Notes under the pieces: generated by a model | Seen by the model: only the letters and a program-made list of their open reading frames with translations | What the model was told of the DNA's origin: nothing | Databases searched by the model: none | In this document: positions 24,131 to 36,496 of the stretch, piece by piece | Numbering within the stretch: position 1 is the first letter of the stretch | Layout: each line of letters opens with the position of its first letter | Made by a program: the position numbers and the translations under genes | NCBI RefSeq assembly: GCF_902459465.1 | Contig: NC_047065.1 | Coordinates: forward strand, 9,968,170 to 10,032,169 | Origin: Asterias rubens | Taxonomy: Eukaryota; Echinodermata; Asteroidea; Forcipulatida; Asteriidae | Reading direction: 5' to 3' | DNA: 64,000 nucleotides

Positions 24131-25109
24131 TTCATTCTCTATGAATAACTTGCAAAAGAAAAAACCTAAACACTCAGGTGCATGAAAGGGCCGTCATGGT
24201 TTTTGCCAGAGTCTCGCGCTTGTGATATAAACATGTAGTCCCCTTCCAGTCACTTTGGGGGTAGCGGCTCTACGAAGCTTTTCAAGCCACGAATGCCTTG
24301 ACAAAAGGCTACCGTTCACGTCAGCCCCCGTCCTTGATTACCTTTCACCGTTGAGCATCGATTCAAATCATATGACATGTAAAGTTGTACACAGTACACA
24401 TACACCATGTCGACGACGAACGCTGAAGGTAACTTGCTTCACATATTATTATCTTTACTATTTTGATTGGTCAGCGGTGATATTAGTAGCTGCCACGATC
24501 ACCTCAGACCATCGAGGAATAAATTAGCCCAGACCATTCAATGTAGAAAGACTCGTCACTGCGAATACGTTTATCCATTGTATCCAATGAACTCACTGTT
24601 TCTGTAAAACTGTTTCTCACTGTTTCTGTCTTATCCTTGCGGACAATTTTGCGCTTACAATGATCACTACTCACCGCTTAGTGCAAGCGTCGAATATCCT
24701 CTTTGCTATCCAGAATGCAATAGTTGACATGATTCAAGTCTTAGATCGCGGTTACTCTTCTGTATCCCAGCCACGAAAAACGCCCCCACATTGTTAGCTA
24801 AAAGCCATGATGAAGGACTTGGAACCAAGTCTAATGCGAGCGAAGATCGAATGCCTATATGCGTGGAATTCCTTGCAACCCGTGAAATAAACCCACGCTT
24901 GACGTAAGCGCGGAATTCCCTGCTTCCGTAAACGCCGATTCTTTGCTTACGCAAAGCCATTTTGTAAGCACAGCCATTTAATTGGGCCAAGCTCGCGTTG
25001 CATAAGTAATTATTGTCTGTGCCCATGTTCCGAAATGCCATTAGTTACGTATCGTCTGATGACGATAATATCATCAAAGTCTTACAGCGCACGTATCTAC
25101 CAACCAAAG

Positions 25110-25388
25110 GTAGGCCTATCTCAAGGCGCTGATTATTAATTATACACACTTCTAGAATTTGGATAGGTTATTGCAGCAGCCACAGCCAGGAACCCGGGGC
25201 GAACCCTTTCTCTTTTCGATAAATCTGCACAACACACGGAACGGCTTTACGGGCGTCCCATTCGAAGGACGAAGCAATGGTTAAGTTAGTGTCACGGTTG
25301 GGGGTTCGAACCCACACAGGTTCTGCTGATCAGAAACACCACCACCAGAGTTTGAATTCGGTGCTCGGCCACCACGACACTTCATAAT
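25110..25388 (-). repeat. tRNA-derived SINE, copy on minus strand
   Basis: Read on the minus strand it starts GTGTCGTGGTGGCCGAGCAC, has TTTCTGATCAGCAGAAC and GGGTTCGAACCC (B-box), then body words CATTGCTTCGTCC, AAAGAGAAAGGGTTCGCCCC and CTGGCTGTGGCTGCTGCAAT. These match the copies at 39868 and 59273. Confidence 0.7.
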
Positions 25389-25389
25389 A

Positions 25390-27490
25390 AAACGAAGGAG
25401 CTTGCTGGATAAATGCTGGTGATTGTGGCCCACCCGCCGCGGCGCAGATAACACAGGTTTGCGAGCAACGTGAACACGAACGTCAACGTGTGAACAAGTG
25501 TTGTTGCAAGGTGACGTCACCACTTTGGGCTTAGCTCATGACGTCTGCACGTCGTATCGTTACCTGACGTGAAAAATGGTAACTCAGGTATGCTCAAAAC
25601 GTGCGAGTTTAACAAAACAATTTTTTTGACGTTTGCGCTAACGAATTTGCTCGCGTAATGTGCAGCTAAACCTCCCTACTGTTGAACGACTGTTTTTGCA
25701 TTATGGTTTGGGTTGTGCCTGCTTGGGTTGGGCGACTGTGAGATGACTTCGTGTCATCATTCGTACCGTATGAACGATGAAGCTCGACCAACTCACCATC
25801 ATCACTAAACCGAACTTCTTCAGTAATACAGGCCCGCCTGTCAGATAAAAGATTTGATCTGTACTCTCAATTACGCAGTTTATGCTTCCCCTGTCTGTTA
25901 GGGGGGGGGGGGGGGTAAAATCTGATGTTTTTTTTTTTATCTTGCAATATTATTCATCATTTGGCGTCGGTTATTTTATATGACTTGTGTTCAGGCCAAG
26001 TGTGGTGCATCAGTGTAGGGGTTGCCTTTTGTTGTCAATTAACGTTTGTCTTAAGTTGTGATAGCTTTGTTTATTCTAAAAGACAGTGGAATGACTCAGC
26101 AAACTGCACTTTAAGTATCATGAACTGGGGGACTGAAATGTCAACAGTCATGCTCTGGCCTTCCTCAGAGAATTACCGTTTTTTTGTACCACTACATCCA
26201 TTTAAAATAAAGTTCATGCAGTAGCTTGTAAAAATACATGTAATTGCTACAGGATAATAAAAGGTCGTTTTTATTTATATGTCTATAAGCCGGTAACCCC
26301 GCGAGCATGTACTTAAAAATCCAAGTAATTGCTTTTACTTTCTAATCCGACCATTTAATTTTCCGAGTCGAGTAAAAAGTAAGTCAAGTAAAAGATTAGT
26401 TATAGAGATTTGAGCAAATGCTCATGTCTTATCGGTCTTTTGCTAATGCCAGACTTTTTACAGTTTTTGTTTATGTGTCGGCGTGTCGCGTAGATCGGGC
26501 AACTTTATTCATGTCGTAGAGGGCGTGCTTCCCGGGGCGACTTTGTTGTTCATGATTGTTTAGCCGGGGCGAGATGACGTTCTATCATTTGTTGCTGTGT
26601 TTGTTTGGACGAGTCGACCTCCACACTCATCGATCACGCACCTTACGAGTGCGAAAATAGGTTTTCTTTTTGTCAACATAGAACTTGCTCTGTCATGCAT
26701 GAATTGCAACATTAAAAAATGATTACAATGTTTATTATTATTCAAATGACTCAGCAGAATTAAAAACAACTTTGGACTCATGACACTCGCACAAACTGAA
26801 GTGACTGATGTAAATTAAACTCTGCTCGGACTTCAGAAAACGTGATTCACACAGCCGGGCCGACTACCTCAATCATGATCATTGTTACAACTTGCTTTTT
26901 TGTATTCTTAAACTAGGCTTGGTTGGCTAGGGCCTCGTATTGTCAAAACTTGATTAAATAATTATGATAAAAACAAAATTGCAACCATACTACAACAATG
27001 TCACATGTGGGGTGTACTGCACTGCCGTGGTAATGCTGCTGATTCGGTGAGTATTTTTTTTTTACTAATGTCACAACTCACATACAAAAATATCATTCAC
27101 TCTTAATCAACACACAATAATCATGGCTGTGTTAAGTGTAACACCATTATTTTACACGACCGACCCCAACTCCAAGACCCAAAAAAGTGGGATTTAGGTT
27201 AGGGTTGTAGTGTTAACCTGTATTTTTATCACCAGTACAGTACAGTAGCCTAGTAGGCCTAATCCAACAACATTTTTTAACATTTGGAAATTATCTTGCA
27301 TTATGTTTTGATGAGGTCCCCTCGCACTCTTACTTATTTTTTAGATTAAATTAGTTTATAATACTTCCAACAACTTGTTGTCCACTAGTGCAGGGGAAAG
27401 AAGTCGAGTTCCCTCAAGTCATGGGCAATTCCATGAAAAGGTGGCCAAGGAATTTCGTAGAAAAATGATATTGCTCCCAGAATTGAAATT
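25390..27490. other. Intergenic stretch, no gene seen
   Basis: There is a poly-G run near 25903, and 26525-26580 carries GGGGCGACTTTG / GGGGCGAGATGACG words that match the terminal repeat of the foldback element at 54190-55516. The open frames show no domain or splice support. Confidence 0.4.
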
Positions 27491-27499
27491 TTACCCTTC

Positions 27500-28060
27500 T
27501 TATAAAAAAGTATTCATAAATACCTCAGACAGTTTCGCTATTCCTATTGGTGGAGAGTGCGTCACGTGGGTGTGCATAAACCTTTTGTTAATGCACAGTA
27601 AAAAGTGTTAACAACATGGGCGTGACACCTTGCTTATTAGACAGTTTCTTCATTCCTATTGGTCAAGAGCAACAGCCAGGACAGTTGTGCCACATCACGC
27701 GATACGCGCGGCGCGCATAGCATTCCCTTATAAGAAGTTGTTTACGCGAGGGCGGCGGAGGGCCTTACCATTTCATAGCTGGAGGTGTGTTGTGTTGAAA
27801 GAAATCATTGAACAATTATAATTTTTGCATCTATTTTACTTTTTGACCAAAGGTGAACTGATGTTTTTTGACCGACAAGGTATTTTTATGAATGTGATTC
27901 AAAATGTGTTGAATCGGTTTCAACTAGTAGTGGTTTAAACCCGCTGAGGCCTGGTTCTTGATAATTTACCTCGACTTCGTCTCGGTTAAATTATCAAGAA
28001 CCAGGCCTCGTTTGGATTAAACCACTAGTTGAAAATCTCTTCACCACACATTGATTCCCT
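27500..28060 (+). repeat. Composite repeat with CCAGGCC hairpin, copy 2
   Basis: The first part, ATTCATAAATACCTCAGACA and GTTTCGCTATTCCTATTGGT, is the dispersed repeat also at 51698. From about 27640 the sequence matches 53580-54177 in order: TTCTTCATTCCTATTGG, AAGTTGTTTACGCGAGGG, CATTTCATAGCTGGAGG and TGTTGTGTTGAAAGAAAT. It ends in the hairpin GAGGCCTGGTTCTTGATAAT / ATTATCAAGAACCAGGCCTC and GGTTTAAACC / GGATTAAACC. Confidence 0.65.
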
Positions 28061-28970
28061 TTATAATATCAAAGTCTTATTATAGCATTCCAACACAGTG
28101 TCAGGGGAATTTATGTTATTGTTTATTGTTAACTCACTGTGAAAAAAATTACTTTTCCAATATTTTTTGTAAGTTTTAGTGCACTTCAATGTGCAAAAAG
28201 TAATGATTTTTTTTACTATTTTATCAATTTGATTTTTTTAGAGTTGGGATCTGAATTTTTTTTTAAATGAGAACTAGCATGGCCGGCAGTATTCTTTCAG
28301 AAAAAAATTAAAAATTTCACTACAACTCAATGTACAGACGGTACACTTGGTGTCAATACTGTACTTGGTTTTGGGTACTTCCAGAGAGCGTAATTAACGC
28401 ATGTTACCAAAATACACTTTTTGAAATATTACTAAATAATCTGGTTTCAATTGCTGCAACTTATGATTTTTTCTCCGGCAAATTTTTATATGGGCTATGT
28501 AAAAATAGTAAAAACTTAGATAAATTCTTAACCACCACTTCACAAAGAGCCTCCGAAAAGTGTAACGCATGTTACTATTACTAATGAAACGCGGTGTTAC
28601 CAAGCCCACTAGTGAATACACTGGACTGTATACAATGGTCAGATGGGCCAATTTGGCAAGTCCTAATGATGACAAAACATTTTATTTAGGAATCAGATAA
28701 TTAGGAAACTGGAGCACCTGTGATAGTAAACAGTCACATGCTCTAAACATTTTGTGATGTAGACGACTAAAAAATTAATAAATAAAAATGTAGGTCTAAA
28801 AGCATAAAGCTACTATTTTGCTCTTCAAACATAATGTGCAACTGATATTGGTTGACACATTTGAGAATTTATAACTGAACAATTGAAACAGCATCAACAA
28901 TCTCGCAGGACAAATTGAAACGTGTGTTACTGTAAAAACAATAAAAAAAGGTCTACCTACTAAACTACAT
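28061..28970. other. AT-rich intergenic stretch
   Basis: No gene, RNA or clear repeat is seen. Poly-T and poly-A runs are frequent. Confidence 0.4.
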
Positions 28971-28974
28971 CTTG

Positions 28975-29155
28975 CCTTGGATCGGACGAGTTGGTCTTTG
29001 AAAAGTGTTTATAACCGTTTGTTATAAAGTGCATATGGGTAGAAATGTTTGAAATGTAGAATACAATGATCCACACAAATTTGCCTCGAAATTACCTGGT
29101 TTTCCTTTTACTCTGCAAACTAACACGATCGACCATCTATGGGAGTCAACCATAA
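28975..29155 (+). mobile_element. MITE family C, truncated
   Basis: CTTGCCTTGGATCGGACGAG, TAGAATACAATGATCCACAC and AACACGATCGACCATCTATG match the left half of the full family-C copy. The right half is missing. Confidence 0.6.
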
Positions 29156-29454
29156 ATGATTTTAACTCAACCTTATTTCATTTCTAACTTCACTTCATTT
29201 CTAAATCCAAACACAAAGAATTTGAACACTCAGAGCTATAATTCAGAGAATGGAGAAAATGCAGATGAAAACAAATACAACAAGTCTGGAAGGGGGACCG
29301 TAAGAAGCACAGATGGACCAAGCCCCCTTGTTGTTTGCAGCCAAAAGGACAGCAAGGACCCAAGCTACAACAAGCAACACAATAGCACAAACAATACAAT
29401 CAAAAGCTTGACAAAGGAGAAACTAACAAATATAAACTAAGAAACCCATGATAG

Positions 29455-29801
29455 CAAGTGGACACTATTGGTAATTACTCCAAATTTGGTATTGAGTAAC
29501 GGTGAGCTGTTGGTAGATTAAAACATTGTGAGAAATGACTCCCTCGGATGTAACGTAGTTTTCGAGAATTAAGTAATTTTCCACGAATTTGATCTTGAGA
29601 CCTCAGATTTAGAGGTCTCGAAATCATTTTCTTAAAGTGCACAATTTGTGTGATAAGGTTTTCTTTTCTTTTACCAATATCTCGCAACTTCGATGACCAA
29701 TTGAGCTAAAATTTTGACAAGTTTGTTATTTTATGCTTATGTTGAGATACATTAAGTGAGAAGACTGGTCTTTGACAATTACCAATTAGTGTCCACAGTC
29801 T
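29455..29801. mobile_element. TTAA-type MITE family A, copy 3
   Basis: The left end is TGGACACTATTGGTAATTAC and the right end is AATTACCAATTAGTGTCCAC before TTTAAA. The central hairpin ATCTTGAGACCTCAGATTTA / AGAGGTCTCGAAATC is partly eroded. Confidence 0.75.
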
Positions 29802-29854
29802 TTAAATAGAACGAATCAACAGCCTGTAATCATGAATGATTTTTATTAAAGGGA

Positions 29855-29935
29855 CACGTTGCCTTGGATCAGGCAAATTGGTCTATGAAGAGCTTTATAT
29901 ATTCTACTTTTAAAACATGTATCCTTCTAACCATG
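29855..29935 (+). mobile_element. MITE family C, end fragment
   Basis: TTAA|AGGGACACGTTGCCTTGG is the family-C terminus. It is followed directly by ATATTCTACTTTTAAAACAT from the far side of the element, so most of the interior has been deleted. Confidence 0.55.
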
Positions 29936-30336
29936 AATTTTTGTATTGCCCCATTGACCCTAAATTGCCTTGGTGCCCTTAAACTTAAAAATTTCCCTAT
30001 ATAGGCCTACTTGTACCAATGAGATAATGCTTTGCTTTCAGTTGAAATAAAATGGCATAAATAATTGATCTTAATTAAACTCAGTTTCATATTATGCTTC
30101 ATACTTATGCTGTTTCATGTCATGCTTTGAGATGCTCTCCGTTGTGATTAGCACTAAATATATGAGAACTTGTTACAGATAGTAGTGTTATTATTTGGCT
30201 TGATGGGACTACTTGGTGTAACTGTAGTGTGAGCTTTCACCCTTGAGCAGATTCCTGAGCAATAAAATAACACTGTATTACAGTGTCACAGCTTCTTGGA
30301 ATGTACAAGAAACACTGTTTATGAAGACATCTTTAA

Positions 30337-30701
30337 TGCGATGGACACCTTTGGTAACTTTCAAAGTTCAGACTTCTCACTTTTGTGTATCTCAACATTA
30401 CAATGCATAAAATAACAAACATGTAAAAATTTGAACCCAATGGGTCACCGACGTTGCGAGATAATAATTGTTGAAAAAACACCTTTGTCGCCCAAGTGTG
30501 CTTTCAGATGCTTGATTTTGAAACCTCAGAAACTGAGGTCTTGAATTCAATTCAAATATTCTGGTGAGAATTTACCTCTTCATTTTAGAGGGAGCTGTTC
30601 CTCACAATGTTTTTACTATCAACAGCTCTCCATTACTCTTTATCAAGTAAGTTTTTATGCTAACAATTATTTTGGGTGATTACCAATGGTGTCCATTGCT
30701 T
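30337..30701. mobile_element. TTAA-flanked MITE family A, copy 4
   Basis: It is flanked by TTAA at 30333-30336 and 30702-30705. The ends are GATGGACACCTTTGGTAAC and TTACCAATGGTGTCCATTGC. It ends about 120 bp upstream of the FAM210 start codon and about 70 bp before the splice acceptor of that exon, so it lies in the 5' intron or promoter of FAM210. Confidence 0.8.
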
Positions 30702-30823
30702 TTAATCAAGGTATGCTGGTATGGATGTTTTTTATTTATTTGTTGTTCGTGTTCTACTTCATGTTTCTATAGGAAAACATCAAGGACTAAGTACGAATTC
30801 CAGTAAAAACATCTGACATCATC

Positions 30824-32566
30824 ATGTACAGATTACCAAGAGTAATCCAGGGCCATCAGAGGATGCTGGGTAAGCTTCGCCCACAAGATGCCAAACAAAT
30901 CGTGAAGAAGGCTCTTGAACAACTCAGTGCCAATCCTGATCCTAAGATACGACACATTGAGCACCTTAAGACTGTCTCCCAGGGGATACAACGGGAATAC
31001 TTTCACACAGGGGGGCGCTATCCCGCTAATGGTAAATCTCTTTTTGGAGATTCATATGAGGTATGGTCAGATGACATGGCTTGCATACTACAGGGGACCT
31101 GCCTCCCTGGTAGCACAAAGTACTGCCGTACCAAATCCATGTTTGGCAAGCTTGATTTGACTGACATTATGCAGGGAACATCAACTAAACGCCAAATGTC
31201 CACTTTGACCATGGCCTCCGCACCAATCTGTCGTACCTTTCACACATTGGTAATTCCTACACTTACTTCAGGTCTTCAAGTACGTCAGCAGCTACCGAGA
31301 AAGGTCTATGGCCATGATGGTAGCCGGGCTAGTAGCTGTTTGAAGTCTGGCTTGTCTAAGGACGAATGGAATGAAGAGATTGCGTGTGTTCTTCAAGGAA
31401 CTTGCCTTCCTGGAAGTACCCGATATTGCCGTACTAAGTCTATGTTTGGCTCGTTGAACCTGAAAGATGTAATGCAAGGGTCATTGCATCGATGCTACAG
31501 CACTAGGCCATCATCATCAGACACCCAAACGTCATCATCTGCAACAGCAGATAGCCAGCTTACACAGCGTCAGAGGCTCACCATTGCCATGAGAGATTAT
31601 GGCTCTACTGTAATAGTCTTCCACATCTGTATCTCCTTGATGTCTCTGGGAAGCTTTTATCTTGCCGTCTCCAGGTAAATTCATCAGCTTTAAAACTGGA
31701 TCATACAATGTGTACCGTTCTACATCTATCATATTGTTATAAAATTGAAAACAATATTTAAAAGTGGTAACTCCTAAGTTCTTTATTATGTAATGATTTT
31801 AAACCAAAAAAACTAAGTTTTTATAATGCAACACTTTATGATCTGCACAAAGGTATCACTTCAAAGTCAGAAATATCACAACAATAAGTTTGATCTATCT
31901 TATAGTATAAATCCATTTGATATCTTCTGTTTGAATGAAATCTTTTGTGACGCTTATCTTTCTGACAAAGACTGCTTGATTATTTTAGACCATTCACTTG
32001 GAAAGCTTGAAAAAGTAATAGTGGTGGGTAGCGTGGAGGTTTGTTTCCTTCATTCATGTGAATGCTTCCAAGGGTTGAATGCAAGGACGACCTATGCTTA
32101 CATTGGCTCTATTTATAGACAACCCACAAGTTAATGAGTTGATAAACATAAGGAACTCGAGTATTTGTTGTTTTACTCAGATTTTAATGGAGGGTGCCTT
32201 GTTGCCAATATACCAAAGGAAATTATTGTTGTTAACATTGAGTTCCCATTTGCAATTTTCTTATTATCTTTTGTTGTAATTTAAAAATAGTTTGTAACAT
32301 GAATTACAAGAACTCTTACTGTTTTTTTTGGTTTTTTTTGCAGTGGTTTAGATGTGCAGTCTCTTCTGAAGACCATTGGTTTAAGCTCAGATACTGTGTC
32401 TTCACGGATTGCAACTGGTACAAGTACATTCCTGGTGGCATATGGTGTTCATAAGGTGTTTGCACCAGTGCGGATTGCTGTAACCTTAACTTGCACACCG
32501 TTTATTGTGCGCTACCTACGTGGTATTGGTTTACTGAAGATTAAATCTGTACCTATTTCAAAATGA
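30824..32566 (+). CDS. FAM210B: FAM210-like (DUF1279) mitochondrial membrane protein, 357 aa
   Basis: Two coding exons, 30824-31674 and 32344-32566, join in phase 2 (AG|T, Ser284) with GT/AG borders. A TTTCTATAG acceptor at about 30772 suggests a further 5' noncoding exon. AATAAA at 32602-32607, 36 bp after the stop, is a likely poly(A) signal. The DUF1279 domain covers about residues 250-345. It has RDYGSTVIVFHICISLMSLG (first membrane segment), then GTSTFLVAYGVHKVFAPVRI and the second segment leading to IVRYLRGIG, closely matching the vertebrate FAM210A/B core. The first 30 residues are basic and lack acidic residues until Asp22, as in a mitochondrial presequence. FAM210 proteins sit in mitochondria and affect mitochondrial protein output or erythroid iron/haem supply. 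The unusual feature is a duplicated block, residues about 85-118 and 186-219 (LQGTCLPGST.YCRTKSMFG). The choice of B over A rests mainly on linkage to Aurora. Confidence 0.88.
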
Positions 32567-32601
32567 TTTGCGGCTTTTGAAAATTCTTATTGCACTTTTA
32601 C

Positions 32602-32607
32602 AATAAA
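32602..32607 (+). terminator. Poly(A) signal of the FAM210 gene
   Basis: AATAAA lies 36 bp downstream of the FAM210 stop codon in an otherwise untranslated stretch. No competing signal lies closer to the stop. Confidence 0.65.
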
Positions 32608-33344
32608 TCATTTGCAGTTTGCACACACAACAAAATGCTGAAAGTGTGACATTTTAACCCTCGCAGAGTCTTTCCCAAAGGCTTTATGACAACACACATG
32701 AACAAGTACAAAACACTCGTAACAGAACCAGATGGCTTGAAATACCAGCCCCCTTCCCTCCACTACCTTTGTCCCCTTATCCATTGTTAACCCCCTTACT
32801 TTTTCAGTGCTGTGTGCCCCTTTCCCTATTCTTCTGTTCCACTTCAATGCTTCTGCGTAACAGTTTGTGATTGATGTTTTTCAGTTTAGTCTGAGAAAGA
32901 CTCTGGATTAATCTTATCTCGAGTTAGGAGTAACCTGTCTTCGGATACGGAACTGAACTCGTTCTAAGGCCTAAAATTAATTCCAAGTTTGGATGAGTTA
33001 GTTGAAATTGACAGCAGGGATCGAAATATCATGCCATTAACTATTGTTTGCATTTATACATGTACCATAGGTCCTTTTGGTTGGGAAGCAGTTTGCAGCA
33101 GCTTATTTTATTTTCTCCTAAATCATATTAAATTTATAGTTCCATCCTGTGTTGTAATGTATACTGCTGTACACATAATGTGTCAATAACAAAGACATCT
33201 GCATCTCCCTTGCACAGGACATTGAGCAGTCTTGAGATAATTAACTTGCATTCCAGCAGCAGGAAAAGAAAACCAACAAATTAAACACCAAATGACATAG
33301 AATACCAACATTGTCACTTTGTTGTTGAACTCGGACCAAATTTA

Positions 33345-33535
33345 CGTAACTAGACTGCCTGCTTCATTTTTGAAAGGGCAAGGGCACCCAAGGCATTTTC
33401 TCCTTGGTAAAGGGCACCCTGAGAGGAAGTTGTAAACTTGTACTGTAGCGTTACTAGGGCACCAAGGCAAACTGATATCCAGGGGGCATGTAGGCAATCG
33501 CCTTCCTTGCCTCCATGAAGTATCAGAGACCAGTC
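33345..33535 (+). repeat. GGCACCAAGGCA repeat, copy 1
   Basis: CAAGGGCACCCAAGGCATTTTC, GGTAAAGGGCACCCTGAGAG and AGGGCACCAAGGCAA match, in the same order, the segment 36497-36672. The two copies are about 180 bp and differ by small indels. The unit GGGCACCAAGGCA also recurs inside each copy. Confidence 0.65.
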
Positions 33536-33800
33536 TTCTCACTGGTGTATCCCAATATAAGCATCAAATAACAAGCCTGTGAAAATTTTAATCAAAAATT
33601 TGTCATCGAAGTTGCAAGAAAATGATGAGAGAAAAAACACCCTTGTTGGACGAATTTGTATGCTTTCAGATAGGAGTACATGTAAACAACTTTATTTTAG
33701 TGAGAAATTTCCTCTTTTTCAAAATCTATGCTACTTCAGAGGGAGCTGTTCTCTATCAACAGCTCTCCAATGCTCGTTACCAAGTCAGTTTTTATGTATG
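33536..33800. mobile_element. MITE family B, partial
   Basis: TTCTCACTGGTGTATCCCAA, AACACCCTTGTTGGACGAAT and CTACTTCAGAGGGAGCTGTT are shared with the full copy at 34254-34610. Neither TTAA-flanked end is preserved. Confidence 0.6.
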
Positions 33801-34253
33801 CCTGGTCTTTCCTATTTTGTACATCATTTTGAAGGGGTACATGGTATCAAAGTATATTTTTATTCTGAAAATATAACAACAGAAGTTTGGTTCACTTTCT
33901 TACAATTACAAACAAGTTTTATTTCCATATGTTTACATCATGATATTTACAACACTGCTGATAATCAATCCAAATATGTCAAGATTAACCCAAAGTAAAA
34001 ATGATGTGCCTTTATAAAATACCGTGCCGTAGGTGAAGAATCATGCATTTAATATACATTATTGCAGTAAACCAAGGCTTTATTTCCTAAAACACCAAGA
34101 TTCATCTTTTAAATGATGAGTTGTCAATTGTGCCATTTATGATATCACACTTCTTATGATCAAGAAAGTTTGCTTTGTGAAATAGAGTCCCAAATTAAAA
34201 TATTAATTGATTAACTTCTATTGCAAGCTCCTTGTGTACTGTCATGGATTTAA

Positions 34254-34610
34254 AGGGAAGGTACATGTTTGATAATTATCAAAGACCAGGGTTCTCACTT
34301 GGTGTATCCCATCTGAAGCATAAAGTGACAAGCCTGTAAATTGGTCATCGAAGTTGCGAGAAAATGATAAAAGAAAAAACACCCTTGATGGACGAATTTG
34401 TGTGCTTTCATATAAGAATAAAAGACTTCAAGCTAGAAGTCTTTCATTATTTTAGTGAGATATAACCTCTTTCTCAAAAACTATGTTACTTCAGAGGGAG
34501 TCGTTTCCCACAATGTTTTTTTGTTCTATCAATAGCTCACCAATGCTTGTTACCAAGTCAGTTTTAAAGTTAATATTTGTTTTGAGTCATTACCAAACAT
34601 GTACTTCCTT
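34254..34610. mobile_element. TTAA-flanked MITE family B, full copy
   Basis: TTAA (34250-34253) is followed by AGGGAAGGTACATGTTTGAT. The right end ACCAAACATGTACTTCCTT runs into TTAA (34611-34614). A central hairpin is GACTTCAAGCTAGAAGTC. It abuts a family-A copy that begins right after the shared TTAA, so one element used the other's end as a target. Confidence 0.8.
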
Positions 34611-34614
34611 TTAA

Positions 34615-34906
34615 GGCAGTGGACACTAATTACTAAAAATAAGCGGCTCCCTCTGAAGTGACGTAGTTTTTGAGAAAGAAGCAATTTTCCACGAACTTGA
34701 TTTTGAGACCTCAGGTTTAGAATTTGAGGTCTCGAAATCAAGCATCTGAAAGCACACAACTTTGTGTGACAAGGGTAGTTTTTCTTTATAATTATCTCCC
34801 AACTCCGACAACCAATCAATCTCAAATTTTCACAGGTTTGTTATTTTGTGCATATGTTGAGATACACCAAGTGAGAAGACTGGTCTGTCTTTGACAATTA
34901 CCAATA
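34615..34906. mobile_element. TTAA-type MITE family A, copy 5
   Basis: It starts GGCAGTGGACACTAATTACT directly after the TTAA that closes the family-B element. The central hairpin is GATTTTGAGACCTCA / GAGGTCTCGAAATC. The right terminus stops at TTACCAATA without the last 15 bp. Confidence 0.75.
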
Positions 34907-35275
34907 ATACATGTATACTTTTCCCAATATGGTCCAGTAAGCCAACAATATTCAACAACCAGTCAATAAAAATGGGAGTTTTTTTCTCACCACACAACAC
35001 ACAATTCAATGCAGTAATGTTATTCAAGTTGGGATTTACAAGTCATTCAAGTTATACGGGTATGATCAGACTAGGTGCGGGACTAGTATAAGCTTGATGG
35101 ATTTTACCAGTTTATAGTGTCGCCATTCAGAATACTGTTTCCCTATGCACTTGGTTATTGAACCATACAAATGTTATACAAGTTATTGAATGCTTTAAAA
35201 AAAATGTATTCCTGCCTGTGTTTGATTTACAATGTACAATGTATGTGACTGGCTCATTCCCACACAAACAACCAG

Positions 35276-35408
35276 GGGCCAATTTCATAGAGCTGCTTAA
35301 GCAAAAAATGTGGTTAAGCACAAAAATAGCTTGCTTATTTTACACTTTCATGCCATATACAGTGCTTGTGGCAGAACTTTGTGCTTAAGCAGCTCTATGA
35401 AAGTGGGC
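35276..35408. mobile_element. MITE, GGGCCCAATTTCAT family, copy 2
   Basis: GGGCCAATTTCATAGAGCTG and CTTAAGC at the left pair with GCTTAAGCAGCTCTATGAAA at the right. The interior is AT-rich and non-coding. Its ends match the element at 5511-5631. Confidence 0.7.
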
Positions 35409-35726
35409 AATGGGAACAGTTTCCTTCATTACCAACTACAAATGTTGTCAAATCTATCTACTCAACAATATGCAAATTACATGTACATGTATAAGGAATT
35501 ACAAATAACTGATTTAAATTTGCTTGTAATTAAACATTAATAAATCTGCTGATGGAAAGCTTCAGTGATACTATTAAACAAAGATTTCAAAAGGTAAAGT
35601 TAACAACAATAATATGTAACATGTACCAAAATAAGCCATAGTTTATTAAATGTAACTGCAAACTTAGGATTTGATTTAATGGATGTTAAAGCTATGTTTT
35701 ACTATTTATTAGCTGTGAGTTTAGTT

Positions 35727-35888
35727 GAGTCACAGAGCCCTATAACTCTGGTTAGCTGGTGTTAAGTCGAGTCACAGAGCCCTATAACTCTGGTTAGCTG
35801 GTGTTTAGTTGAGTCACAGAGCCCTATAACTCTGGTTAGCTGGTGTTTAGTTGAGTCACAGAGCCCTATAACTCTGGTTAGCTGGTGT
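35727..35888 (+). repeat. 42-bp tandem repeat, about 4 copies
   Basis: GAGTCACAGAGCCCTATAAC starts units at 35727, 35769, 35811 and 35853, giving a constant 42-bp period. The rest of the unit is TCTGGTTAGCTGGTGTTTAGTT. Only one or two bases differ between units. Confidence 0.92.
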
Positions 35889-36496
35889 GGGCATACAAGC
35901 TTGATCAAGTTGTTTCAAGGTGTACAGTATTTAGATGGATTTTTCTAGTGGGGCATTTGATTGGGCTGAATCATATAGTATTGGGATAATTAGTGGGTAC
36001 GCGGTTTTATATGCAGTCACCTGAAAGCAAATAAAGTTGACTTTCTTTTGGATTTCCTTTTTGAAAATCATTTACTGTGTTATTTTATTTCACCAAAATT
36101 ACATCTCTTCTCTATAGCCATAGAGTGACAAACAAGACCAGTCGTACATATAAAACTCAACAATCACATGACAGCAACTAATTGAGAATTAAAGGCTAAT
36201 CATTGCCAAAAGCCAATGCAACATTGAAGTTCAGTCATCCACTTAATGGTGCTAGCTATAGAGAACTGATTAATGGCCTTCAAACCCAAACATTGACTAA
36301 TTATACTGAGAACAAAAATCAAAACAGAAAACATTTACCTAAACGTAAACTAGAACCAAAATGTCCATGTTTTCAACCACATATTATTAAAATAACTACA
36401 CTAAATTTAACATGCAAAAAGGTTAATGGGTCGCATCAACCCTAGAGTCTTTCACATTTTATTGGGCCTTGCCTTTCATTAGCATTACAACCCCCA

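Noticed and set aside
24706-25041. 111-codon minus-strand gene
   Set aside because: Its central part is a degraded GGGCCCAATTTCAT-family MITE and no domain is visible.
29156-29440. 94-codon Asn/Ser-rich protein
   Set aside because: Low-complexity frame starting inside a truncated MITE, with no domain and no upstream signals.
35727-35888. CRISPR-like array
   Set aside because: Units are contiguous identical 42-mers without unique spacers, and the genome is clearly eukaryotic. The same applies to the 62-bp array at 56759.
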